64,000 nucleotides of DNA from JAAYZB01 sp937958685 (GTDB lineage Bacteria > Bacillota_I > Bacilli_A > Izemoplasmatales > Hujiaoplasmataceae). The notes under the pieces are model-generated. The model was not told where the DNA came from, ran no database searches, and worked only from the letters and a program-made list of their open reading frames with translations. Each line of letters begins with the position of its first letter. Position 1 is the first letter of the stretch. The stretch spans positions 1 to 64,000 of the forward strand of contig DAITAL010000003.1 of the NCBI GenBank assembly GCA_036824265.1, in the 5' to 3' direction. Of this stretch, positions 24,678 through 33,230 are shown piece after piece. The position numbers were made by a program, and so were the translations under genes.

Positions 24678-25616
24678 ATGCTCAAACTCAATTTCAACAA
24701 AAAAACCATTCGTGGCAGCCTGGCAAGGCAGTTGATCCGCCTCGGTGTCAGGCTGGAAGCGATCGATCCGCTCGGACCGCTCAATTTCGGCAGGCTGTAT
24801 ACGACAGTCCTGTCTGAAAATTACCGTTTTCCCCGCTCGGTGAAAGCCGAGTGGATCACCCACAAAACCGCCAGGATGGAAATGGTCAGGTCCGTCGGTC
24901 GGGAACCGCAAAATCTGATTATCCAGTTTCACGGCGGCGCTTACATCCACGGCTACAGCGACACCTACCGGCGCTCAGCCTGCAAGTTTCTCGACTTAGC
25001 CCAAGCAACAGCGGTCCTTTCACTCGATTACCGACTCGCGCCCGTCCATCCATTCCCGGCGGCTCTCGAAGATGCGATCGCAGCTTATGAATACGCCTTG
25101 TCAGCCGGATTCCCCCCGGAGAGGATCATCTTCACCGGTGATTCCGCCGGCGGCGGATTGGCGCTGGCGCTCGGGTTGTATCTCCGCGATCACCAACAAC
25201 CGCTCCCCAAGGCGATCATCACGATGTCGGCTTGGACCGACCTGGCCTTGGAAGGCGAATCTTACCTCCGCAACAAACCACTGGATCCGATGCTCGGCGA
25301 GAAGATCGACCTGCTGGATATCGATGGTTACGTCGGGAACGCAGATGTGCGAAATCCGTATGTCTCACCGGCTTATGGCGATTATACCGGCTTTCCGCCA
25401 TTGATGCTGCATGTCGGCAGTTACGAGGTTTTGGAATCGGATACCCTGACCGTCGCCAAAAAGGCGGCCGCGGCCGGCGTCAGTGTCGAGGCCACGATCT
25501 ACCGGGGCATGTTCCATGTGTTCCAACTGGCTTTCGGGCTCATTCCCGAAGCCAAGAAGGCCTGGCGTGAAATCGCCGCCTTCATCAACAGGCAATTATC
25601 CCAAGAAGGTGCATGA
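24678..25616 (+). CDS. HSL-family alpha/beta hydrolase (acetyl-esterase-like)
   Basis: A 312-residue esterase/lipase of the hormone-sensitive-lipase group. The oxyanion motif is IQFHGGAYIHGYS and the nucleophile motif FTGDSAGGGLALAL, with Ser156. The catalytic Asp is probably in the SYEVLESD region and the His in YRGMFHVFQL. No signal peptide, so cytoplasmic. It sits six bases before an acyltransferase-like gene and a DUF6320 gene. The set may make and break acyl esters of an unknown alcohol or lipid; this is inferred only from order. Confidence 0.9.
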   Translation: MLKLNFNKKTIRGSLARQLIRLGVRLEAIDPLGPLNFGRLYTTVLSENYRFPRSVKAEWITHKTARMEMVRSVGREPQNLIIQFHGGAYIHGYSDTYRRSACKFLDLAQATAVLSLDYRLAPVHPFPAALEDAIAAYEYALSAGFPPERIIFTGDSAGGGLALALGLYLRDHQQPLPKAIITMSAWTDLALEGESYLRNKPLDPMLGEKIDLLDIDGYVGNADVRNPYVSPAYGDYTGFPPLMLHVGSYEVLESDTLTVAKKAAAAGVSVEATIYRGMFHVFQLAFGLIPEAKKAWREIAAFINRQLSQEGA

Positions 25617-25622
25617 AGAAAA

Positions 25623-26921
25623 ATGGCAACAAAAAAGTTTTACGACGAATGGTACCGGCTTGACAACGCCGCCAAGATCTTTCCGGCGATATCGACCCGA
25701 AGGGAGACCAACACCTTCCGCGTCCAGGTCGCGTTGAAGGAGGATATCGATCCCGAGTTTCTCCAACTCGCGGTCGACGCCATCATCGAACGTTACCCGA
25801 TGTTCAAGGTGCGGTTGAAAAACGGCTTTTTCTGGACCTACCTTGATTACAACAGCAGCCCCTTCTATGTCGAACCGATGTCGACAGCGGTCTGCGGGCC
25901 GATCATTCCCAAGGAAAACAACGGCTACCTGTTCAAGGTGCTCTACCGCGGCCCGACGGTCGCCGTCGAGATTTTCCATTCGCTCGCCGACGGCAGCGGC
26001 GCCTTCATGCTGCTCAAGTCGATCATCTACGAGTATCTGCTTCTTAGAGGATACAAGGTGACTCCCGACAACATCATCCTGACGCGGGACAGCCTCCCAA
26101 CCCGCGAGGAATACGAAGACGCCTACAACACCTATTACGACCGCAAAAACCGCAAGCACGTCCCCGAAAAGAAGGCTTTCGGCATCAAGGGCACACCGAT
26201 CCCCGACGGTCACATCGGGATGATTTCGGGTACGCTTTCCACCAAGGAGATGCTGGAACTGGCGCGCGCCAACGATGCGACGGTGACCGAGTATCTTGCC
26301 GCATTGCTCATGCATGTCATCTATGTGACCCAGATCCAGTACCGCGAACATCTCAAGGTGAATCAGAAACCGGTGAAGATCTTCGTTCCCGTCAACCTGA
26401 GAAAGCATCTTCCCTCGAAGACGCTCCGCAATTTTTCCAATTTTGTCAAAACCGACATGTATATGAACCGGTCTGACATCAGCTTCGCGGAAATCCTGGA
26501 AATCGTCAAGAAGCAATTCGAACATGGGCTCACCAAAGCGGAACTCATCCGCAAGATGAGCGAGAATGTCGCCTTTGAGAAGAATGTCCTGTTGCGGATC
26601 ACGCCTTATTTCATCAAACGCTATGCGCTGATGATCGGCTATAAGATCCTGGGACTCTCCCTTAACACCCTGAGTTTCACCAACATCGGAAAAATCGAGT
26701 TTCCCGCATCGATGAAGCCCTACATCCACGACGCCACCGCGGCAGCCTATTCCGGAAAGTTCAACACCGTAAACGGAGCGATCACCTCGTTCGAGGACCG
26801 TTTCAAAATTTCATTCACCCGCTCGATCATCGAAACCAACATCGAGAGGGAGTTCTTCCGCCACTTCACGGCCAAGGGCATGCATGTGGCGATCGAGAGC
26901 AATTTCGTGGAGGAGTACTGA
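25623..26921 (+). CDS. Alcohol acetyltransferase/condensation-domain-like acyltransferase
   Basis: A 432-residue protein of the CoA-dependent acyltransferase superfamily (condensation, BAHD and alcohol acetyltransferase folds). The active-site motif HxxxDG appears as FHSLADGSGA. A second family landmark, LRNFSNFVKTDMY, corresponds to the structural C-terminal half. It has no carrier or adenylation domains, so it is not part of an NRPS. In related genomes such genes stand next to DUF6320 genes as they do here; the product is unknown. One-base overlap (TGATG) with the next gene. Confidence 0.75.
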   Translation: MATKKFYDEWYRLDNAAKIFPAISTRRETNTFRVQVALKEDIDPEFLQLAVDAIIERYPMFKVRLKNGFFWTYLDYNSSPFYVEPMSTAVCGPIIPKENNGYLFKVLYRGPTVAVEIFHSLADGSGAFMLLKSIIYEYLLLRGYKVTPDNIILTRDSLPTREEYEDAYNTYYDRKNRKHVPEKKAFGIKGTPIPDGHIGMISGTLSTKEMLELARANDATVTEYLAALLMHVIYVTQIQYREHLKVNQKPVKIFVPVNLRKHLPSKTLRNFSNFVKTDMYMNRSDISFAEILEIVKKQFEHGLTKAELIRKMSENVAFEKNVLLRITPYFIKRYALMIGYKILGLSLNTLSFTNIGKIEFPASMKPYIHDATAAAYSGKFNTVNGAITSFEDRFKISFTRSIIETNIEREFFRHFTAKGMHVAIESNFVEEY

Positions 26922-27607
26922 TGAAACATTGTGACAAATGCGACGTTGACGTCAAGACGAACCAAAAGTACTGTCCGCTCTGCCATCAAATCCTGCAAGG
27001 CGATTCTGATCCCGGCTTCAAGGAGATCTATCCGGAATATGTCCCGCTCCGGCGGGAGATCCTGCCGCTGACCAAGAAGGTGTTGTTGTTTGCGACGATC
27101 GTCGCGATTTCGACTCTGCTGGGTGTGAATCTGCTGACCTGGGAAGCGAACGCCACACTTTGGAGCCTGATTCCGGTCGGGGGCACCTTGTATTTCTGGC
27201 TGATCGTCCGTTACGGTGTTTTGTCCCGGCAAAACATCGCTTTCAAGATGTTCCTGCTCACGACGGTTCTCGTAATGATCCTCAATCTGATCGATCAGGC
27301 TTATGGCGCCGAAGAGACCCGCGGCTGGGCGTTGGATTATGTCACTCCGCTCGCCTTCCTGACCTGCAATCTCGCGATCTCGGTGATCATCTGGATCAGG
27401 AAAATCAATTATCGCGACTATATATTTTACCTGATCACGATCATGGTCTTTTCGCTGATTCCGCTCATCCTGGCCTTGTTTGGGATCATCAAGATCGTTT
27501 GGCCGGCGATCGCTGCGCTCGGAGCCGCCATCTTCATTTTGCTGTTCATCATTTTCTTTTTTCCTAAATCGATCAAGGAAGAGATCAAAAAACGCTTTCA
27601 CCTATAG
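26921..27607 (+). CDS. DUF6320-like zinc-ribbon membrane protein
   Basis: A 228-residue protein. It starts with a zinc ribbon (CDKCDVDVKTNQKYCPLCHQIL, two CxxC knuckles), followed by about 40 polar residues and six hydrophobic segments (about residues 47-66, 75-94, 102-121, 134-152, 161-182 and 188-210). The arrangement matches DUF6320, seen beside alcohol-acetyltransferase-like genes. The metal ribbon probably sits in the cytoplasm. It could anchor or regulate the acyltransferase; no activity is known to me. Confidence 0.75.
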   Translation: MKHCDKCDVDVKTNQKYCPLCHQILQGDSDPGFKEIYPEYVPLRREILPLTKKVLLFATIVAISTLLGVNLLTWEANATLWSLIPVGGTLYFWLIVRYGVLSRQNIAFKMFLLTTVLVMILNLIDQAYGAEETRGWALDYVTPLAFLTCNLAISVIIWIRKINYRDYIFYLITIMVFSLIPLILALFGIIKIVWPAIAALGAAIFILLFIIFFFPKSIKEEIKKRFHL

Positions 27608-27609
27608 AA

Positions 27610-27635
27610 AAGCGCCGAAAATCAGCGCTTGTTTA
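27610..27635. terminator. Weak convergent terminator
   Basis: The stem AAGCGC/GCGCTT (27610-27615, 27625-27630) lies between convergent genes, with only short T-tracts on either strand. It overlaps the stop of the pseudouridine synthase. Confidence 0.4.
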
Positions 27636-28290
27636 GAAGATACATGAAAGGGAAATCCCGTTTTTGGAAGGACCGGCCGTCAAGATAGGCGAGCAGGTCC
27701 TTTTCTTTTGCCTCGGCGAATTCCAGACGCATCGCCGCCAGAGCTTGATGCCGGAGGCCCAGGCGCCTGTTGAGGGCGGGATTGCCATAGAGGGGGTCTC
27801 CCGCCACCGGATGGCCGATTTGGGCCATCACCGCCCGGATCTGGTGCGTCCTGCCGGTAAGCAACTCGATTTCCACCAAAGACAAAGTCAGGGCTTCCTT
27901 GATGACCCGGTAACTGGTCAACGCTTCCTGGGCTTTCGCAAACGGCGTCTGCGAGATCCTGACCACGGCGCTTCCCTCGTCCTTGCGCAGATAATGTCTG
28001 AGAAGACCCTCGGGCTCGTCAAAATAGCCGCCTAGAACGGCGTGATAGAACTTTCTGATGCCGTGCTGGCGCTGGCGCTGGTTGAGGACGGCCAGCGCTG
28101 CCGGGTGCTTGCCCAAAAGCAAAAGACCGGGCGTCTGAAAGTCAAGCCTGGTGATGATACCGTACTCCGGATGGCCGATTTCGGCAAGCAGGTCCGGTTC
28201 TTGAAGCTCGCGAGCCCGATGGACCAGCAAACCGGCGGGTTTGTCGACAATCAAAATATTATCATCTTCATAGATCGTGTTGATGCTCAT
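27622..28290 (-). CDS. RluA-family RNA pseudouridine synthase
   Basis: A 222-residue enzyme that isomerises uridine to pseudouridine in rRNA or tRNA. The catalytic Asp50 is in ITRLDFQTPGL. Other conserved parts are DDNILIVDKPAGLLVH, the LLTGRTHQIRAVMAQIGHPVAGDPLYG stretch (quoted in part: LLTGRTHQIRAVMAQ) and LRHQALAAMRLEF. There is no S4 domain, so it is of the short RluA/RluC-like catalytic type. The start is set by GGGAGGTC before the ATG. The target uridine is not predictable. Confidence 0.92.
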   Translation of the reverse strand: MSINTIYEDDNILIVDKPAGLLVHRARELQEPDLLAEIGHPEYGIITRLDFQTPGLLLLGKHPAALAVLNQRQRQHGIRKFYHAVLGGYFDEPEGLLRHYLRKDEGSAVVRISQTPFAKAQEALTSYRVIKEALTLSLVEIELLTGRTHQIRAVMAQIGHPVAGDPLYGNPALNRRLGLRHQALAAMRLEFAEAKEKDLLAYLDGRSFQKRDFPFMYLLNKR

Positions 28291-28318
28291 ATTCGACCTC
28301 CCCAGAGGCAAATGTTGT

Positions 28319-29044
28319 TCAAAGAAAAACAGACAAGACTATCGTCATCACGACCATGACGACATTGGTAAAACTGTGCATGATCATCGGATAGACGACA
28401 CTTTTCGACTTTTCATAGCAGTCGCCGTAGAAACAGCCAAGCACGGCGGCATAGACGAGTTGCACCACATGAAAATCCACGGAGAACGGATTGAATCTGA
28501 TCACCACGTGCGCCAAGCCAAAAATAACGGCAGCGAAGACCGCGGCGTAACTCAAAAACCTGTTCAGACGTTTGTCCGTGACCAAATGGGCGAACGTCGT
28601 GATCGCGAACGCGCGGAAAATCAGTTCTTCCGATGGTCCGGAAAGCAGAAGTTGAAACCCGAGATAGCCGGTGATGTTACGGACAGATAACGGGTAGGGA
28701 AACGGCTGAAACCCGCCCGCAAGCACTGTTGCCACCATTGCCACGACGGCATAGACGACAAACATGAGCATGAAGCGTTTCAGATAGCGCCAACCAACAG
28801 CCCGATCGCCCAGGCCGAAAGCAAAGGGCACTTTGAAAAAGCGCTTGAGAACAAGCATGACCATGAGCACGAAAACCCCCTGAACAAGATGATGGACGCT
28901 GATGCTCATGTACGCCCCGTCTGGATCCAGGTTGGTATAGGTGAACAGGTTGGCGCCCCATCTGCCGACAAAGGTGATTCCCAGAAGGAAGACACCCAAG
29001 ATCGTGGCAAAGATGAGTTTCGGGAAAAATTTGAAGGCTACCAC
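28319..29044 (-). CDS. CPBP-family intramembrane metalloprotease
   Basis: A membrane protease-like protein of about 241 residues with 7-8 hydrophobic segments. Motif 1 is SGPSEELIFRAF (the EExxxR glutamates), motif 2 is FGLAHVVIRF, and motif 3 is YPMIMHSFTN, so all three metal-ligand motifs of the CAAX-protease/bacteriocin-processing family are intact. The start is uncertain. An ATG at 29086 lies upstream of a TATAAT on the same strand, so translation probably begins further in; GTG at 29044 is my choice, although it sits very close to AAAAAGGA. Function unknown. Confidence 0.85.
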   Translation of the reverse strand: MVAFKFFPKLIFATILGVFLLGITFVGRWGANLFTYTNLDPDGAYMSISVHHLVQGVFVLMVMLVLKRFFKVPFAFGLGDRAVGWRYLKRFMLMFVVYAVVAMVATVLAGGFQPFPYPLSVRNITGYLGFQLLLSGPSEELIFRAFAITTFAHLVTDKRLNRFLSYAAVFAAVIFGLAHVVIRFNPFSVDFHVVQLVYAAVLGCFYGDCYEKSKSVVYPMIMHSFTNVVMVVMTIVLSVFL

Positions 29045-29063
29045 TCCTTTTTGTAACGTCAAT

Positions 29064-29069
29064 ATTATA
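29064..29069 (-). promoter_or_regulatory. -10 box for the CPBP protease gene
   Basis: TATAAT on the minus strand, inside the longest possible reading frame of the gene. It argues for the shorter start. Confidence 0.5.
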
Positions 29070-29131
29070 ACTTGACAAGCGGACATTTGTCCTGCAGATT
29101 ATGAGAATCGCAGTTTCAGAAAAGCAAGACG

Positions 29132-29140
29132 TGATATAAT
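29132..29140 (+). promoter_or_regulatory. Extended -10 promoter of the guanylate-kinase-like gene
   Basis: TGA-TATAAT at 29132-29140, divergent from the CPBP promoter. ACGGAGGTAG follows before the ATG at 29166. Confidence 0.7.
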
Positions 29141-29165
29141 AATCTTAATAACGGAGGTAGTCAAG

Positions 29166-29747
29166 ATGTTGATCTTATTGGGACCAAGCGCATCCGGAAA
29201 AACCGAAACGGCAAAAATCATGATCAACCGCTATCCGATTTCCCGGGTCGTTACCTGCACAACCAGACCGAAACGGATCAACGAGATCGACGGGTTTGAC
29301 TATCATTTTTTGGCAGAAGCCGATTTTCTCGCGAGACAGGCGCAGGGATACTTTGCGGAAACCGCTGTTTACAACGGCTATTTCTATGGCACGCCCCTGA
29401 ATGAACTCCGCGATGACAAACTGATCATTCTCGAGCCCCAAGGCCTGAAATCATTCATCGATCTCAAGGTCTGCGACACGGTCGCCATCTACTTCAAGAC
29501 CACCGAAACCTGCCGGGCGGAGAGAATGCGCCAGCGGCAGGATGGGCCCGGAGACATCAGAAAGCGGATCGAGCAGGATCGCGTCGACTTCAACTATGAG
29601 CAGATCGAAGGCTTGGATCTGATCGTCGACACGACGAACATCACCCTGAGCGACCTTGCGGATCTGGTGTACTACAACTACAACATGATCCTTGCCAACA
29701 AGAAAAACGGACCCGCCGTCAGCCTGACGAAGGAGGATCGCCCTTGA
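29166..29747 (+). CDS. Guanylate-kinase-like P-loop protein
   Basis: A 193-residue P-loop nucleotide kinase resembling guanylate kinase: Walker A GPSASGKTETAK, the GMP-site region VTCTTRPKRINEIDGFDYHF (a variant of TTRxPRxxEVxGxDYxF), a YFYGTP segment and the Arg-rich lid RAERMRQRQ. Canonical Gmk has GPSGxGKST and a Ser-Arg GMP clamp. The deviations here suggest a paralogue rather than the essential Gmk, though it could be either. Four-base overlap with the following GNAT gene. Confidence 0.75.
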   Translation: MLILLGPSASGKTETAKIMINRYPISRVVTCTTRPKRINEIDGFDYHFLAEADFLARQAQGYFAETAVYNGYFYGTPLNELRDDKLIILEPQGLKSFIDLKVCDTVAIYFKTTETCRAERMRQRQDGPGDIRKRIEQDRVDFNYEQIEGLDLIVDTTNITLSDLADLVYYNYNMILANKKNGPAVSLTKEDRP

Positions 29748-30214
29748 CAAATCTGGAAATCCGGCCGGCACGGCCAGACGAGTGTCATCTGGTGCTGGCA
29801 TTCATCAAACTGATCGCCGAATATGAACGGCTCACGCATCTGGTCGAAGCCACGGAGGCGATGATCCATCAAGCCCTGTTCGTTAATCATGACTGTGAGG
29901 TCGTCATCGCTTTCGAGGCGGGAGCGCCTGTCGGTTTTGCCCTGTATTTCTATAATTTTTCCACCTTCAAAGGCAAGAAGGGTTTGTATTTGGAAGATCT
30001 CTATGTCAAAGAGGAATATCGTCACAGGGGCTATGGCAAGGCCCTGATCACTTATCTCATCCGCCAGGCCAAGGCCCAACAGCTTGGCAGGATGGAGTGG
30101 ACATGCCTGAACTGGAACCGAAGCGCGATCGATTTTTACACATCCCTCGGCGCGAGACCGTTAAAGGAATGGACCGTTTTCCGGTTGGATGAAGAAGCGA
30201 TCCAACGATTTTGA
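29744..30214 (+). CDS. GNAT-family N-acetyltransferase
   Basis: A 156-residue acetyl-CoA-dependent acetyltransferase. The IRPARPDECHLVLAFI start, YLEDLYVKEEYRHRGYGKALI (acetyl-CoA loop R-x-x-G-x-G/A) and NWNRSAIDFYTSLGARPLKEW are the usual A and B motifs, closest to the spermidine/diamine acetyltransferase-like group. TTG start overlapping the upstream stop with AGGAGG nearby. Substrate unknown. Confidence 0.92.
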   Translation: MTNLEIRPARPDECHLVLAFIKLIAEYERLTHLVEATEAMIHQALFVNHDCEVVIAFEAGAPVGFALYFYNFSTFKGKKGLYLEDLYVKEEYRHRGYGKALITYLIRQAKAQQLGRMEWTCLNWNRSAIDFYTSLGARPLKEWTVFRLDEEAIQRF

Positions 30215-30248
30215 TTTGAGCATATCGATGGAGTTTGTCAGGCGGATT

Positions 30249-30257
30249 TGGTAGAAT
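30249..30257 (+). promoter_or_regulatory. Extended -10 promoter of trxA-trxB
   Basis: TGG-TAGAAT (30249-30257), 32 bases before the trxA ATG, which follows TGGAGG. Confidence 0.55.
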
Positions 30258-30288
30258 AGTAACGATAACAAATATGGAGGAAACATCA

Positions 30289-30600
30289 ATGGCACTAAAA
30301 ATCACAACCGATAATTTCAAAAACGAAGTACTGGAGGCCAAAGTCCCCGTAATCGTCGATTTCTGGGCTTCCTGGTGTCGTCCCTGCCTGATGCTCGGAC
30401 CGATCATCGAGGAGATCGCCAAAGATCTTGACGGCAAAGTCAAGGTTGGCAAAGTCAATGTCGACGAGGAAGGCTACCTCGCCCAGCAGTTCCGCGTTTC
30501 CAGTATCCCCACGATCATGCTTTTCAAGGACGGCAAAGTCGCCAAGCAAGCCGTCGGCCTGATGCGCAAGGAAGATTTGCTCAAGACTTTCGGTCTGTAA
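30289..30600 (+). CDS. trxA: Thioredoxin
   Basis: A 103-residue cytoplasmic dithiol protein. The active site is WASWCRPCLMLGP, with Cys30 and Cys33; the second position is Arg instead of the usual Gly (WCGPC), a modest variation. The cis-Pro is in VSSIPTIMLFKDG. The ATG at 30289 follows GGAGG. It is immediately followed by its probable reductase, forming a reductase-thioredoxin pair. Confidence 0.95.
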   Translation: MALKITTDNFKNEVLEAKVPVIVDFWASWCRPCLMLGPIIEEIAKDLDGKVKVGKVNVDEEGYLAQQFRVSSIPTIMLFKDGKVAKQAVGLMRKEDLLKTFGL

Positions 30601-30604
30601 GACA

Positions 30605-31459
30605 ATGCGTGACATCATCGTCATCGGCGGCGGCCCTGCGGGAGTATCGGCAGCGATCTATCTGAAGCGGTTCAAGCTTGATGTGGCGATCATCATGAAG
30701 GACCAGGGCACCCTGGCGGCCACAGACCACATCGAAAACTATTACGGGATCGTCGAACCCGTTACCGGAAAGGATCTCTTTCAAAGGGGTATCGCCCAGG
30801 CGAAAAGGCTGGAGATCCCGATTTTGGTCGAGGAAGTCACCGGCATCGACAACTTCGACAATTTCATTGTCAGAACCGACGCGCAGACACACCAAGCCAA
30901 AGCGGTCCTGCTCGCCACCGGGGCCAACAAGACCGGATTGAAGGTGAAGGGCTTCGCCGACTACGTCGGCAAGGGCATCTCCTTTTGTGCCATCTGCGAC
31001 GGGTTTCTCTACCGCAATAAAAAGATTGGTCTCGTCGGCCATGGCGAATTCATGCGGGAAGAACTCGAGGCACTGGCGAATATTTCCCAAGACATCGTCG
31101 TCTTCACCAACGGCGAGACGCTTGAGAAAGACGTCGAAGGCCACCCGGTGGTCACCGACAGGATCAAGGCTCTTCGGGGCGACGACTTGTTAAGAGTCGT
31201 GGAAACGACGGCCGGCGATCATCAAGTCGATGCCTTGTTCATCGCCATGGGTACCGCCTCGGCAGCCGACTTCGCCCTGCGGATGGGCGCATTCACCGAA
31301 AACAACAGCATCCTCGTGGATGAGAAGTTCATGACGAACATCCCCGGTCTCTTCGCTGCCGGCGATTGCATCGGCGGCCTCAAGCAGATCGCCAAGGCTG
31401 TCGCGGACGGAGCGCAAGCGGCTATCGCAATCCATAAATACTTGCGAAACAAACCATAA
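30605..31459 (+). CDS. trxB: Thioredoxin reductase-like flavoprotein
   Basis: A 284-residue FAD/NAD(P)H enzyme that likely reduces the adjacent thioredoxin. The FAD motif is IIVIGGGPAGVSAAIYLKRF and the redox pair FCAICDGFLY (Cys128, Cys131). The second nucleotide fold reads IGLVGHGEFMREELEAL, replacing the usual GGGDSAxEEA of NADPH-specific reductases, and the typical HRRxxxR after it is missing. The C-terminal GLFAAGDCIGGLKQIAKAVADG binds FAD. The unusual nucleotide site means the electron donor may not be NADPH; some clostridial enzymes of this type use ferredoxin. Confidence 0.9.
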   Translation: MRDIIVIGGGPAGVSAAIYLKRFKLDVAIIMKDQGTLAATDHIENYYGIVEPVTGKDLFQRGIAQAKRLEIPILVEEVTGIDNFDNFIVRTDAQTHQAKAVLLATGANKTGLKVKGFADYVGKGISFCAICDGFLYRNKKIGLVGHGEFMREELEALANISQDIVVFTNGETLEKDVEGHPVVTDRIKALRGDDLLRVVETTAGDHQVDALFIAMGTASAADFALRMGAFTENNSILVDEKFMTNIPGLFAAGDCIGGLKQIAKAVADGAQAAIAIHKYLRNKP

Positions 31460-31460
31460 A

Positions 31461-31486
31461 AAAAGTCTGGGTCCCAGACTTTTTTC
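31461..31486. terminator. Bidirectional terminator between trxB and the RCC1 gene
   Basis: A perfect stem, AAAAGTCTGG/CCAGACTTTT, with flanking A and T runs, between convergent genes. Confidence 0.92.
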
Positions 31487-31496
31487 TTTGCCTCGG

Positions 31497-32996
31497 TCAG
31501 TCGTAGATCAGCGTCGGGAGCGGTTTGGAAGAAAGGGTGCCGTCACCGTATGATCCCGCATTGCCGCCAAAGACAAACAGTCGGCCGGCGCTGGTGAACA
31601 CATGACAGGTCATGGAGGCGTTGAAGACGATTTTCGTGATCGTCTCATTTTGGGTCAAAGCGAATTTGGAAGTGATGTCGACGGGAGCCAGTCGGTCCTT
31701 GTATGTTCCATCGCCGACGTAACCGTCTTCATTGTAACCCCATGACAACAGCCGGCCTGTAGAAGTCAGCACGACCGAGGTGTTCAGAAAACCGAAGTTG
31801 ACGATTGTCTCATTGGCACCGAGGCCAAGAGAAAGGGTGATGTCGATCGGCGTCGGATACAAGTCAGGGGCTCCGGTCCCGAGTTCGCCGCTATCATTTA
31901 CTCCATAGGCGAACAAACGGCCATTCGAGGTAAGAGCCATGATGGCCCTGCCATTGCATTCGGCATCGATGATTGTCTCACCGCTCAGCAAACCGAATTT
32001 GGGTGTCTGATTCACAGGAGAGTAGACTACATCAAACTCATAATTGGCAGGTTTGATGAAGCCGTTCTCGTCCAAACCCCAGGCAAACAGCCTCCCGGCG
32101 CTGGTGATTAGGATCTTGATCGTATCACCAGTGACTTTCAGAACCGTTTCGCTTTCATGCAATCCGGCTTTCATGAACCGGCTGATGTCTTTCGGAAGAT
32201 TCACCTGGTCGGCGAGCGCCCAGGTGCTTTCATCGTTTGGTTCATCATAATATGTTATGGCCCTATGCCGGTTCTCTCCCCAGAAGAAGATCCGGTTTGC
32301 CGTGGTGAAAGCCATATTGAAGGTATAACCGACAATTACGGAATCGATGCGCTCGCCAGAGGCAAGCTGAAAGTTCGCGGTGATCTCCGTTGGGGTAAGA
32401 CGATTGTCATAAGTCCCGTCGCCAAGCTGTCCATAATGGTTCGCACCCCACGTGAAGACCTTGCCAGACTCGGTCAGGGCGACGGTATGGCCGTAGCCCG
32501 TGACAATCGTCTTCAAGGTTTCATCAACCATGAATTCAAGCAAGTCCGCCACATCATGAAAGTACGGCACAACCGTTGTCGTGCCATCGCCGCACTGACC
32601 AAATTGATTGTGACCCCAAACGACAAACCTGCCGCTTTGGGTGGTGGCAAAATTGGCAGAATAACCAGGATAGAAATCCACGAGCGCATCCTTGATTTCC
32701 CAACGGGCATAAGCAACAACCGTCGCCGGCGGATCCGGCATGTCATAAAGCAGTTCATCCGGATCAAGAATTCGGCTAAACACGCCGTCATCCAGATACC
32801 ACCCGGCGAACACGAAGCCGGATTTGGTCGGATTGGCGGGAAATTCGTAGTCCTTGCGGGAGTCGAGTTTGAGTGAAGGGACGTTGGTGCCGCCGTTTGC
32901 TTCAAAGTCTATCGTGATCTTGACCGCATTCGCGCAACTCATCGGGCCGAAGAAAGACATTAAAAACACAAAAGCGAAAACATAGCGCCGGATCAT
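31497..32996 (-). CDS. Secreted RCC1-repeat protein with an InlB-type repeat
   Basis: A 499-residue exported protein. The signal peptide is MIRRYVFAFVFLMSFFG plus the segment ending near ANA. A Listeria-Bacteroides (InlB B-type) repeat follows at about 30-75 (FEANGGTNV, then SGFVFAGWY). Then come about seven RCC1-type beta-propeller blades, each with a [RK][LV][FL]xWGxNxxGQxGDGT-like core; examples are VFTWGANHYGQLGDGT and LLSWGYNEDGYVGDGT. This builds a seven-bladed propeller for protein binding outside the cell. There is no anchor. It starts after AGGAGGTG and is a lone gene facing trxB. Confidence 0.88.
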   Translation of the reverse strand: MIRRYVFAFVFLMSFFGPMSCANAVKITIDFEANGGTNVPSLKLDSRKDYEFPANPTKSGFVFAGWYLDDGVFSRILDPDELLYDMPDPPATVVAYARWEIKDALVDFYPGYSANFATTQSGRFVVWGHNQFGQCGDGTTTVVPYFHDVADLLEFMVDETLKTIVTGYGHTVALTESGKVFTWGANHYGQLGDGTYDNRLTPTEITANFQLASGERIDSVIVGYTFNMAFTTANRIFFWGENRHRAITYYDEPNDESTWALADQVNLPKDISRFMKAGLHESETVLKVTGDTIKILITSAGRLFAWGLDENGFIKPANYEFDVVYSPVNQTPKFGLLSGETIIDAECNGRAIMALTSNGRLFAYGVNDSGELGTGAPDLYPTPIDITLSLGLGANETIVNFGFLNTSVVLTSTGRLLSWGYNEDGYVGDGTYKDRLAPVDITSKFALTQNETITKIVFNASMTCHVFTSAGRLFVFGGNAGSYGDGTLSSKPLPTLIYD

Positions 32997-33127
32997 GGTG
33001 CACCTCCTGGATTTGTGCTTGTTTGCTTACGGTTATCTCTATCTTAGCGAATCAGCGCGCTTTTGTATAGGCAATCCTGGATTATTGTGTTTATTTGGGC
33101 ATTATGCCATTGACGACGACATCAAGC

Positions 33128-33157
33128 CGCTTCGGAAATGACATGATTTCCGAAGCG
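33128..33157. repeat. Perfect 12-bp inverted repeat
   Basis: CGCTTCGGAAAT and its exact complement are separated by six bases. It is not followed by a T-run on either strand, so it is not a standard terminator. A smaller repeat, AAAGGG-N6-CCCTTT (33163-33180), follows directly. Confidence 0.7.
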
Positions 33158-33191
33158 TTCCAAAAGGGTTACTCCCCTTTGAATGATTATA

Positions 33192-33200
33192 TGTTATAAT
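33192..33200 (+). promoter_or_regulatory. Extended -10 promoter of the chorismate mutase operon
   Basis: TGT-TATAAT at 33192-33200, 30 bases before the ATG that follows GGGAGG. Confidence 0.7.
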
Positions 33201-33230
33201 TATTTTAGTGAGTCTACGGGAGGATTTCAG

